Of a stretch of DNA of 35,651 nucleotides, positions 1 to 8,600 are shown piece after piece (within the stretch, counting starts at the first letter, position 1; every line of letters begins with the position of its first letter). Source of the stretch: a virus; IMG/VR virus record IMGVR_UViG_3300010413_000095, positions 1-35,651 of that record, one strand, 5' to 3'. The notes under the pieces are model-generated. The model was not told where the DNA came from, searched no databases, and saw only the letters and a program-made list of their open reading frames with translations. The translations under genes and the position numbers were made by a program.

Positions 1-37
1 TGCATAGGGGGGGTACATTCTGCGAGACCCCCCCCTA
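1..37 (-). terminator. GC-rich hairpin at end of the 35-376 gene, with a promoter-like element in it
   Basis: A run of seven G (7-13) faces a run of eight C (28-35). With flanking bases this gives a near-perfect stem of about 9-10 bp and a loop of about 12 bases. The left arm region includes the TAG stop of the gene at 35-376. This looks like a transcription stop or RNA-stabilising hairpin, but the window ends before any T-tract can be seen. The loop side carries GCGAG at 22-26, and TGCATA sits at 1-6 exactly 15 bases away. That matches the spacing of the promoter-like family described at 3940, 15404, 16910, 17250 and 17603, so it may be a degenerate sixth copy. Confidence 0.45.
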
Positions 38-376
38 CCGTTGAACTATCTCTACAGTGGGGAAGGTCGTCGACTTTGAACGATCTTTGAAACTTTCTTT
101 TGTTACGGCAACGTAAATTCCTAAAACGTTGAGGGCCAGTATTTCATCAATGGCTTCGTTTATGGCCATGGTCTCTTGAAATTCTGTTAATTCATGAGAA
201 CTTTTAACAATTCTTGCTAAGTAAGCAGAAGTATTGTAACCTTTGCCGGAGTCAAAAGCAAACCATTGATCCCATTGTGTAAAAGGATTAAAAGGATTGT
301 CAAGAGTTGTTAACATTCTTTCTTCAACAACATCATCTTTCTCTTCTATAATAATAATCTTATCACCAGTAGCCAT
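35..376 (-). CDS. Conserved small phage protein of unknown function
   Basis: The product is 113 residues and starts at an ATG with GGAG 8 bases upstream. It is acidic at the N-terminus (IIIIEEKDDVVEER), followed by a block beginning at about residue 21 (MLTTLDNPFNPFTQWDQW) and a helical, acidic second half (about residues 64-90). I recognise this pattern (LTT-DNP--PFTQ--W-AFD--KGYNT---LAR) as a small protein common in siphophages, often beside the terminase and beside homologues of the next gene, but its function is not known to me. It begins 11 bases after the RNA polymerase-like gene, in the same operon. Terminase would be expected further left, outside the window; that is inference from gene order only. 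Confidence 0.85.
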   Translation of the reverse strand: MATGDKIIIIEEKDDVVEERMLTTLDNPFNPFTQWDQWFAFDSGKGYNTSAYLARIVKSSHELTEFQETMAINEAIDEILALNVLGIYVAVTKESFKDRSKSTTFPTVEIVQR

Positions 377-387
377 AGCTATTCTCC

Positions 388-3024
388 TTATCCTTCAAGG
401 GCGCTGGTCACTGTTGATACAGCTACCCCTAGGGCGTCTGCAATTTCAGATGGCGTGTAGCCTGTTGCTGCCATAGTGCGGGCCCTAGTCATCTTAGTTG
501 GGGTCATTACTGTCCTTTTACGAGGTAGGGCTCTTTCTTTTAGCTTAGCGGTATCGGTATTAGCAAGGATGTTTCGTAGTCGGGTGGGGGATACGGCGCC
601 TGCTTGAATTGCTAACCACTCCCGGTCTGTTATCTTTATGGAGGGCTTCTTGGCACCGTATCTTGTTCGCGATTCCTCTAAAGCTTGAGCCTTGATCTTT
701 TTAAGCTGGTCATCTGTTAGCTGGGGGTTGTCCCTCTTCTTAGCCTTGATGATCTTGTTTGCTGCAATCTGTGCCTTTCTTTCTTTAGGGGCGTTTCTTT
801 CAGCATCTACCAGCTTCTTCTTTAAAGCACGTACCTCTGGGTCAAAAGTTTTAGCAGCAGAGGGCGAGTATGGAATGTCCTTTGTAGATAGCGTGGCTTT
901 CCTTGCCTTGTTTGCTAATGCCTTTAAACTATTAGAATGATCAGCATACAAACTCTCCATCTTTGTACCAGATGACAACTTGTATGCATCATCAACTTCT
1001 GCTAACTTATAGGACTTCTCTGTTCTTTTAACTATCTTACCTTTAGAATCAACATAGGTCTCACCAGTCTCTTCATAAATCTTTTTACCTGTCTTGGGAT
1101 CTATCTTATAGTTTTGTTTCCTAACAGGTACTCTTACTGTAGACTTAGCACGTGAGATCAATGTTGTTGCGCCAGAGACAGGCGATCCTTGATACTTTTC
1201 TTTTAGCTGACCTATACCATTATCTATAGCTGATTGCCTATAGTTAAGACTATGCTTTTCGGCATCAATGATTACCATTGAGTGTCTAACAGCGCGAGCT
1301 ATCTCATCTGGCGAGGCACCTCTAATAGTCATGTCGGTTATTAGGTTCGATACTTTACCCATCTCCATTTGTTTTGCATGGGGACTTATCGTTTTCATAC
1401 CAGGATAGCCTGGGTATGCAGCCTTAGTATCAAAGTCTTTTAATCCATCTAATGCTTTTGATGTTCTTATACGACCAGTGTTATTAGGTATAACTAATAC
1501 AGTATCACCATCAAAGTCAGCACCAGATAGAATGTTAGCTACTTTAGGATTAATACCAACTGCATCTTTAGCAGCACCGATTAATCCTTTAGCTTCTGCA
1601 TTCTTGTTGTTTACAGTTAGTGTGGGTATTTCAAACGTTCCACCATGGGGGTGTCTGATCAATACTACTGTTTCTCCATTACGAAAATTAGGAGCATAAA
1701 CTTCATTATCTTTAATTGAATTGAAGGGTAGCAATACTTGATTAGCTTGTCTTGGTAATGCAGCCGCTTTCAAATGAACCGATGCAGAATCAGCTTCATC
1801 AGCATAAGCATGCAATAAAGCTTTCTTTATTGTTGGATTTGTCAAAGACATAATCTCATCAAGTTCTTCTTGTTTAAGTTTTAATGCTAAACCAAGTTGT
1901 TGCTTTGCAAGACCAGTTGATTGTTTAGAAAGTATCTGAGAAGAAAGGGTTCTTGACCAATCAGCCCAAGCACCTTCCTCTCCAGCGCCTGGCTTAGACC
2001 CAACTAAATTTAATGCTGATAATTGTTCTTTTCCGTTAGCATCAATATAGTGCTTCTGCCTAAGCGTAGACCCAAAAGGATTATCTGGATCATCAGACAT
2101 TTCTTTATAAACTTCGTTTACTGGCGTACCTCTTTTTTTAGTGGTGTTATATACAATATCATAGCCTGCAGGAATGTCATTAGAATACATAGACATTCCC
2201 TTCATGTAATATTTTCCGTCAACGCCAACTCGAACTTGAGCATAACTAGCATCGCCCATGTCCAAATCTTCTACACCTCTTCGAAGTTCTATAACACCAT
2301 CTTTATTAGAGCCACCTTCTTCTCCATAACGAATATAAACTCTATTTCCGTCAACACTACGAATTGGCTCAAGTCCTAAGAAGGTACGTCCACCATCTTC
2401 GGAATATTCATCAATCAATGAGATTTTATCTCTATTTCTTGATAATTCACCAAATGTAGTACCTGGAGGACATAAAACCTTTACGGTTGTAAGTTTGCCA
2501 GTTCCTAATTGTGGAACTTTTAGTAAATATTCTTCATAGCCTTGTTCTCTTAGCATTGCTGCGGCTGTTAATAATTTAGTTCTTGAAACACCAAGGTGAT
2601 GCTCAACGCCAACACCTATATCGATATACTTTTTACTATCAACCGCTTCTTTAAGAACATCGGCTGTAGCAGCTACAGAATTAGCTTTTTCTTGTAAAGA
2701 AGGATCTAAAAGGGAACGAACGGAAGATTCATTAATCCCCATTCGTTTCCCTATAGCCACATTAGAATATCCCTTTTCTTTAAGTCTATAAGCTAATGCT
2801 GCATCAGCAGCACGTTTTTCGGCATTAGCAATAGATCTTAGCTGTCGCATCTCTCTAGTATTCATGCCCATACCAGCAGCGATTTCAGTTTGAGATAGAC
2901 CTTTAGCTTTCAGTTCATTGTAAACACTTAGAAAATCGCCACCACTTTGATACGGATCTTTACCAGATCCCCAAGGATATCTACCTGAGCGTCGTTTTAT
3001 ACCATAGTGCTTTATTGTTGCCAT
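388..3024 (-). CDS. RNA polymerase-like double-psi beta-barrel protein with several HTH segments
   Basis: The product is 878 residues; its ATG has GAGGAG about 8 bases upstream. Residues 502-507 read ADFDGD inside SGADFDGDTVLVIP, the metal-binding loop of RNA polymerase beta-prime barrels (D503, D505, D507). The upstream segment 450-473, with R457-H-P459, resembles the beta-prime strand that carries R-P before this loop. A candidate lysine-bearing first barrel lies at about 265-302 (YMKGMS, then NTTKKRGTP). Helix-turn-helix-like segments occur at about 41-66, 83-106 and 850-876, with weaker ones near 141-165 and 801-822. The N-terminus has KRRSGRYPWGSG, a motif I know from this phage family, which is usually annotated as hypothetical or HTH protein. 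Single-chain relatives in other phages are YonO and the crAss-like gp66. By inference it is a phage RNA polymerase or a derived transcription factor. It overlaps the nuclease gene upstream by 13 bases. Confidence 0.7.
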   Translation of the reverse strand: MATIKHYGIKRRSGRYPWGSGKDPYQSGGDFLSVYNELKAKGLSQTEIAAGMGMNTREMRQLRSIANAEKRAADAALAYRLKEKGYSNVAIGKRMGINESSVRSLLDPSLQEKANSVAATADVLKEAVDSKKYIDIGVGVEHHLGVSRTKLLTAAAMLREQGYEEYLLKVPQLGTGKLTTVKVLCPPGTTFGELSRNRDKISLIDEYSEDGGRTFLGLEPIRSVDGNRVYIRYGEEGGSNKDGVIELRRGVEDLDMGDASYAQVRVGVDGKYYMKGMSMYSNDIPAGYDIVYNTTKKRGTPVNEVYKEMSDDPDNPFGSTLRQKHYIDANGKEQLSALNLVGSKPGAGEEGAWADWSRTLSSQILSKQSTGLAKQQLGLALKLKQEELDEIMSLTNPTIKKALLHAYADEADSASVHLKAAALPRQANQVLLPFNSIKDNEVYAPNFRNGETVVLIRHPHGGTFEIPTLTVNNKNAEAKGLIGAAKDAVGINPKVANILSGADFDGDTVLVIPNNTGRIRTSKALDGLKDFDTKAAYPGYPGMKTISPHAKQMEMGKVSNLITDMTIRGASPDEIARAVRHSMVIIDAEKHSLNYRQSAIDNGIGQLKEKYQGSPVSGATTLISRAKSTVRVPVRKQNYKIDPKTGKKIYEETGETYVDSKGKIVKRTEKSYKLAEVDDAYKLSSGTKMESLYADHSNSLKALANKARKATLSTKDIPYSPSAAKTFDPEVRALKKKLVDAERNAPKERKAQIAANKIIKAKKRDNPQLTDDQLKKIKAQALEESRTRYGAKKPSIKITDREWLAIQAGAVSPTRLRNILANTDTAKLKERALPRKRTVMTPTKMTRARTMAATGYTPSEIADALGVAVSTVTSALEG

Positions 3025-3584
3025 GGGTTATACTCCTCGGATTTGAATTCCTCTATCTTTTTGTCAAAGAATATAATCTTCTCCATGATGCGACGAATCG
3101 CTATGTGTTCTGGTTCGTGTACTATAATTTTACTAGATTGATAGATTCGCAACTCAATGTCTATATTCTTAGGAAGATGATCATACTCTAGACAAAATAA
3201 GGCAGTGTAAACTTCGAGCTGATCCATAGAAACTCTGGACAACCCTGTCTTTAAATCGTGAATGCGTAGCAAGTTGTTTCTAAAACTTATAGCGTCAGCA
3301 GTCCCGAATGCATTATATGAATAGAATAAAATTTGCTCTGGAGCCATACGATACCCAATAGCATCATTAACAAACTGATTTAATGGATTTTTTAGCTTAG
3401 GCAACTTAATTCCTAATAAGATAGCATCTTTAGCAAACTCATGAAGAGCTGTGCCTCGAAATTGAGCTTGCGATTTCGCATAGGCATTCCTAAGCTTCTC
3501 TTCGTCATAGTTTAACCAATGATAATTAGAAGCAGATAAGAAAGCGTGGCGATCGATAAGTTCGTAGTGTGGATTAAATTTCAT
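3012..3584 (-). CDS. PD-(D/E)XK nuclease, Cas4/RecB-like
   Basis: The product is 190 residues. I start it at the ATG at 3584, whose ATGA overlaps the stop of the VRR-NUC gene and which has GGAG 12 bases upstream. A GTG at 3602 has no binding site. Visible motifs are RGTALHEF (H48), GTAD (D97), HDLKTG (D110, K112) and QLEVY (Q122, Y126), the standard order for RecB/Cas4-type nucleases. It probably acts on DNA ends during replication or recombination, like the DUF2800-type nucleases found with DUF2815 genes in other phages. It is shorter than typical DUF2800 proteins and lacks an obvious Cys cluster, so an iron-sulphur site is unlikely. Confidence 0.8.
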   Translation of the reverse strand: MKFNPHYELIDRHAFLSASNYHWLNYDEEKLRNAYAKSQAQFRGTALHEFAKDAILLGIKLPKLKNPLNQFVNDAIGYRMAPEQILFYSYNAFGTADAISFRNNLLRIHDLKTGLSRVSMDQLEVYTALFCLEYDHLPKNIDIELRIYQSSKIIVHEPEHIAIRRIMEKIIFFDKKIEEFKSEEYNPWQQ

Positions 3585-3889
3585 TTTGGATTCATACTCC
3601 ACATGTGGGCAATAGATAATTCTTCTAATACGTCATCCAAATTACTAGGATAAACGAATCTCGAATATGACATAAGATTTAGTCGTTGTACCCAATACTC
3701 TTGATTGGGTTGACGTGCAGAGTTACGAGCTCTTTTAACTTCTAATGCTGCCCAGAACGTATCTTGTAAAAGTAAAAGATCTGGAAATCCCTGAATATAG
3801 TTAGGATCTGTTTTAATTACTACAGCTCCAGGAAATTCAGCTTCCAATTCTTCTATTAATCTGGCCTGAAACTTACTTTCTAATGCCAT
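3581..3889 (-). CDS. VRR-NUC domain nuclease
   Basis: The product is 102 residues, the usual length for phage VRR-NUC proteins. Residues 34-52 carry the family signature: GFPDLLLL (D37) followed by ALEVKR (E50, K52), with an upstream glutamine and glutamate in the first helix (E4, Q8). Family members are structure-specific DNA endonucleases related to Holliday-junction resolvases. In phages they commonly sit beside an SNF2-type helicase, as here. The ATG is preceded by AAGG about 10 bases upstream, directly after a terminator-like hairpin, so its expression may depend on the promoter-like element at 3940-3965. It is coupled to the next nuclease gene through ATGA. Confidence 0.85.
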   Translation of the reverse strand: MALESKFQARLIEELEAEFPGAVVIKTDPNYIQGFPDLLLLQDTFWAALEVKRARNSARQPNQEYWVQRLNLMSYSRFVYPSNLDDVLEELSIAHMWSMNPK

Positions 3890-3902
3890 ATTTTTTTTCC
3901 TT

Positions 3903-3941
3903 AAAAATAGAAGGAAAATGTAAAAATCATTCTCCTTCTAT
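3903..3941 (-). terminator. Rho-independent terminator after the SNF2-like helicase gene
   Basis: Arms 3928-3941 and 3907-3920 form a 14-bp stem with one G-U pair and a 7-base loop (3921-3927). On the minus strand the stem is followed by TTTTT and AAGG. The stem begins inside the last codons of the helicase gene and overlaps the -10-like part of the promoter element at 3940-3965. A transcript started there would lack the outer part of the 5' arm, which might let it pass. Confidence 0.75.
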
Positions 3942-5132
3942 TATAGTCTTTGTATTTGCTGCGAGTGAAAATTTATACTCGTTAAAGTTTTTTTTGTTTG
4001 CAATTGCTTTTTTTATCGCTAAATCAATCCAAGATGTTGACACTATTCTATAATAATATAGATTAGCAAAAGGCGTATTCATTCTGTCTATACGACCAGC
4101 TGCTTGTGTCATTATTCGATATGAATAATTCAACGAATAAAATACAATTACGTTAGTCTCAATGCAATTCCAACCTTCACTACCTGCCAAGTACTGTACT
4201 AAATATAACCATTGTTCACCTTTTGGTAATGGTTCATGTTTATGTCCATTCCATTCGGCTATAGCTACATCCTCTTTAAACTTGCGCAGTATGTCCAGTT
4301 CATAATTGAAATTATAAAAGACTATTAGTTTTCTATGTTTCTCTAATAAATCTTTAACTATGTCAAAGCGTGAAGGATCACTATTAACTACACGCCTAAC
4401 AGCAACAAAGAGTTCGCTTACTTGTTTTATTGGTTCATCTGTAAATGGATTCCATCTTTTCTGGGTTACAAGTTTTAATTTTTCTTTATCGTATTCTGCA
4501 AAGAGATTGTTATATACGCTAGTAGTTGGTTTCTTATATTTCATAGTAACAAGAATCTCGCGCTTTAATCTAGCTAATCGACTTTCTTCTATATAACGAT
4601 CAATTTTTGGAAAACGAACAAAAGCGTTATATACAACATGACGTCGTATAAACTCTGTTCTGTTTTTATAGAATCCATTAGCGATGAATACTGGAATATA
4701 GTCCATCCATGTATCACCAGGCGTCGCACTTAACAATATCCAATTGTTCTGTTTGGTAATCTTTAAGAAAGATTTTACCCACGCTCCAGAACCTACAACT
4801 CTTTGTTCATCAAATATGAAGAATGCATCTTTGACATCGATGTACTTTTTAATGTTATTCCAGGAATCAACTTTAACAAGAATATTATTTATGCTCGCAT
4901 CTCTATTAGTCGATAACGCAAATCTTGCACACTCGCGTTCCCAGTCAAGTGAATCACGTTTCTTAGCTGTTGTGATTATATACAAGTCTTTACCAAACTC
5001 GTGTTGCGTATAGTAATATATCGACGTTATAGATTTACCAGAACCGACCCCGCCACAAAGGACGGAGCCGGTTTTCAACTGGTTTACCGCATCAAGCTGA
5101 TAAGGGAAGAGTTTACTCTTCGAACTCGTCAT
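3927..5132 (-). CDS. SNF2/DEAD-like superfamily 2 helicase
   Basis: The product is 401 residues from the ATG at 5132. A longer reading would need a TTG at 5189 and adds a hydrophobic leader that does not belong to the fold. Superfamily 2 motifs are clear: Walker A GGVGSGKS (27-34), DEQR (108-111, in place of DEAH), SATP (135-138) and motif VI QAAGRIDR (343-350). It is an ATP-dependent DNA translocase or helicase expected to serve replication or recombination together with the VRR-NUC protein next to it, a pairing known in many phages. It overlaps the end of the DUF2815 gene by 20 bases, so translation is probably coupled. A terminator and a promoter-like element overlap its 3' end. Confidence 0.85.
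   Translation of the reverse strand: MTSSKSKLFPYQLDAVNQLKTGSVLCGGVGSGKSITSIYYYTQHEFGKDLYIITTAKKRDSLDWERECARFALSTNRDASINNILVKVDSWNNIKKYIDVKDAFFIFDEQRVVGSGAWVKSFLKITKQNNWILLSATPGDTWMDYIPVFIANGFYKNRTEFIRRHVVYNAFVRFPKIDRYIEESRLARLKREILVTMKYKKPTTSVYNNLFAEYDKEKLKLVTQKRWNPFTDEPIKQVSELFVAVRRVVNSDPSRFDIVKDLLEKHRKLIVFYNFNYELDILRKFKEDVAIAEWNGHKHEPLPKGEQWLYLVQYLAGSEGWNCIETNVIVFYSLNYSYRIMTQAAGRIDRMNTPFANLYYYRIVSTSWIDLAIKKAIANKKNFNEYKFSLAANTKTIIEGE
3940..3965 (-). promoter_or_regulatory. Promoter-like element (copy 1), upstream of VRR-NUC
   Basis: On the minus strand it reads CTCGC, then 15 bases, then TATAAT. The spacer contains TAC at the position shared with the other copies. It lies in the last codons of the helicase gene and points at the VRR-NUC gene (ATG at 3889). 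It belongs to the family with copies at 15404, 16910, 17250 and 17603. A start site would fall near 3933, inside the 5' arm of the terminator. Confidence 0.55.
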
Positions 5133-5613
5133 CTGGATCAGACCCGCTAACAGGAACGTTACGATACTTCTTAGCGAGCTCGTCTTCAATAATGGTTACA
5201 TACATGGTTTTCAGATATGCTTTTACACCTGTCTTCCCATTTAGTTCCCAATTGTAAGGACGTACGATCAGATCAACGTTTTCAATCTCAGCCCAATCGA
5301 GAATGTTTACTGTATCTTCGTCAAGAATTGTCATTCCGCCGCCAGTAATTATTGTAATCTTTGGGGGGAAATTCAAGTATTTAACTTCTACAGGCAAATA
5401 TGCTTGTTTGTCTTCATCTGGGTCTCGAGGATCGAGGTATTTAACATTCCACCCATCACTATCCAAAGCTTTTGCCAATTCGGGTTCCAAGAATATACAG
5501 AAGTTGCGAGAGCCAGCTCTATTGAACTGGCTTTCTTTTCCTGTAAAATTTCGGAATCCAATCCGGGCATTCTCAATTGTTATGTTGGACGTTACATCTT
5601 TCTGCTTAGGCAT
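5113..5613 (-). CDS. DUF2815-family ssDNA-binding protein
   Basis: The product is 166 residues, with AAAGGAG 6 bases before the ATG. The sequence matches the DUF2815 pattern: an N-terminal strand region (RIGFRNFTGKES-FN), a central GGGMTILDEDTVNILDWAEIENVDL segment (about 103-127), the VRPYNWELNGKTGVKAYLK block, and an acidic tail (DPDDEFEE) at the C-terminus. Acidic tails are typical of ssDNA-binding proteins that recruit partners, such as T7 gp2.5. It is encoded directly after the polymerase fusion and before the helicase and nucleases, so it very likely coats single strands at the phage fork. DNA binding is inferred from the family, not shown here. Confidence 0.85.
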   Translation of the reverse strand: MPKQKDVTSNITIENARIGFRNFTGKESQFNRAGSRNFCIFLEPELAKALDSDGWNVKYLDPRDPDEDKQAYLPVEVKYLNFPPKITIITGGGMTILDEDTVNILDWAEIENVDLIVRPYNWELNGKTGVKAYLKTMYVTIIEDELAKKYRNVPVSGSDPDDEFEE

Positions 5614-5631
5614 TTCAAACTCCTTTCAAAT

Positions 5632-8600
5632 TTACTTGATTAAATCTTCATACTCAATGAACTCGGATAAACTTGCTTTTGCCTTTTCAACTAATTCATC
5701 GAAATATCGCTGGTCAATATCTCGTTCTCTTTTAGCTTCTAAGACAGTAGCCGCCTGTAACCATCGCCAACCTTTTGTTCCCGAAGCAGCGTAATACTTA
5801 TCTTCTTTAATTCTCATAAGTTGTCCGCCACCAAGACCTGGTTTTATTGGAACAAAACTACCAGCTCTACCCACAAACTGATAATTATGTTCTCCCTCAG
5901 GCAAGTCTTCGTTCATGTCCAAATATAGCGCTGTGGTTACAGACTTGGTTTCACACATGTCATCAAACACTATTGGTTCATGACTGAACAAAGTTTTGAA
6001 AATATACGGATGTTGGAACTCAGCACCAACAGCAACCCAATGCCCATCTTCAGCGTCACGAGCCACATAAACTGCATCATTTACTAGACACATAACGTCA
6101 TAAGTAGCTTCGTGTTCAAACGTATAACCATACTTCTTACCAAAATCTTTAACAAAACTAATTGCTTTCTTTGTTGCATTTGGTAACTTTACACTGTCTG
6201 TCTTAATATGAGCAAGAGGAATGCCTTCTTGCTGAAGAGCATGCTTTAAATCAATCATAAACAAACTACCACGTTTCGCAACGATATTATCTTTGTTTCT
6301 ATTATCTCTGAATTTATTCGCAAACCTTGCCGAGGTTAACCCATAGACAATATTAATTACAATCTTCAAAGCGTATGCCAAATCTTCAGCGTCTTCTTCG
6401 GAACCTAAATATTTATCTAGTACTCCACCAAGCATGGTGCGAGCCTTATTGAAGTCCTTATGCTTAATGGCTAAACGAGCATCCATGATTTCAGCATAAT
6501 TTCTTGTGTATGGACCAAATAAGTCAAGCAATACAATACTTGTTGGGTGCATAGATGCAATATCTAAAAGTGCTACTTTTCGATATACTCCAGGAACCGC
6601 GTATACATAACCGCCTTCTTTTGGATCCTCAAATAAGTAATCACTCTTTCCAGCATCAAACGTATAACCAGGAAACATTTCACTAAGATCAGTATAGATA
6701 AAACTATTCTGAGGATTAGGATCATTGCCAAATATAATTTTGGCAGTATGAGACTGTGTTGAGTCATTCACAGATAATCCACTTAAGTCTGCTAGAATCT
6801 GTCTTGCGACAAAGTCTTGTTTTCTTGCTATGAATACCAGCTCTGTGGATATAACATCATTATCACAGTACTCGATTGCTTGAGGCCAATTCTCTTCTGC
6901 TAATGGTTGATCCCACGGAAACGGAAGCTCCAAATGGTGAATCCCCAATTCAATCTGAAACTTTTTCAAACTCTGTTTCTTAGAACTGAAATCAAACACG
7001 TCGGCATAAGATATATTATAAGCCTCTCCAAACAAGTCGCGTTTTCCACCTCCAATTATCTTTGAGCTCAGCTCAAATAACTGTTTATTATCATACCCAA
7101 TATACCTTGCATAAAGCATATGATTGTCGTATCTACGATTGTTAAATCCAACTAACCGAAGTTTAAACAATGCTTCTATTTCTTGTGCCGTTGGATTAAT
7201 CATGTGGATTGGTGCATTCTCTTCACCTTCATACTTCCAGTTTACTAGAAACAGGTTGGGGAAGACTTCCACATCAAAGAAGGCAAGGCGTTCATCTTCG
7301 TAGGTCGTCACATCTACGCTTGGTTCCTCGGATGCAAACTTCATCTGAGATACAAGCTTAAGGCAATATTGAGCTTGGTTAGTGCTATTTACAGCAAACG
7401 CAAGAATCGCTGGACGCATGTCTCGAACGTCATACGGCTTTCCCGATTCATACATCTCTTCAAGGATCGAATATATAAAGTCAATACTAGGCTTCGTTCC
7501 GGGATGAATCTCCTTACGAAGGTTTCGCTTGATCAATTCTCTTAGACCCTTTTCACTTGCTACGGATTCGAAGTTTATCATTTTTTTCTTCTTTAGCGGT
7601 AGACCAGTTGAAATATGCGCAATAGGATTACTATTGCATTTGCTAAGTTGACGGCGTAGAGCCGCATCCCCAACAAACACCTTTATCTCTATGCCCTCAT
7701 CGTATACACGATCAAGAAGCATAGGATCTTCACCATCATAAATATAGTGAAGGTGTATACCTTTCTCAGATTTACTGAATTCGGCATATGTTGGAGGCCA
7801 TTTAGTCGCAGCTTCTAAGTTCAATTCTGGCGACTTGTTCCCATTGTCATCACGAATATCGAAGTCTATCACAATGTGGTTTAATGGTAGTTTCACAAAG
7901 TGAAGCTTATTGGTCTTTAGATCCGATAATATAGTTTTGACTAAACTCCATTTCTTTTGTGGTGTCTCGTATTTAACAGATGCATACTGCGCTGGTTGTT
8001 CTGCAGCTACTTCGTCAAATATAGATTCTGTTTCATCCAATGACAGCCAACCAGGAGGCGGCTGTTCAAATGGTTTCTCAAAATTTTTGAACTTTGACTG
8101 TATTAAACCAACATAGTAATTACGAATGCTAGATCCGTCAACATACTTTCGTTCATGAAACTCTTCGAAATAGTTCTTGAGTTCGTCTCGAAACTTATGC
8201 TTGGGCATCTTGAAGTCTATTAGTGCTTCTTCACAGAATTCTTTATACATCCGCCAAGCTTGTGTTAGAGAAACTCCGCCTTGTTCAACAAAAGTATAAT
8301 AATTTGTTTCAACAAAGTTGAAGAATATATCAGTTTGCCAAATCATGTCCAAAGGACGATATGTAGCATAATGATTCTTACCCAACTTTCTATAGACATC
8401 TAAACAATGCTGCGCAATTGCACCAAGTTCAAAATCTACTCTTGAAACTAAACTAAAATATTCATTGACGGGTATTGTTCGTCCACTAGGCTTGACGTCG
8501 ATCAACCGCCGAATAATACCAGACTTTGCATCGGTTATTCGAACGGGTTTATTTGTAGCCATGATAAGAAATGCATTAGCACGAGCCATATAGCTCGGCT

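Noticed and set aside
5133-5189. Longer start of the SNF2-like helicase at TTG 5189 with a hydrophobic leader
   Set aside because: The added residues lie inside the DUF2815 coding frame, there is no binding site, and the helicase fold begins just after ATG 5132.
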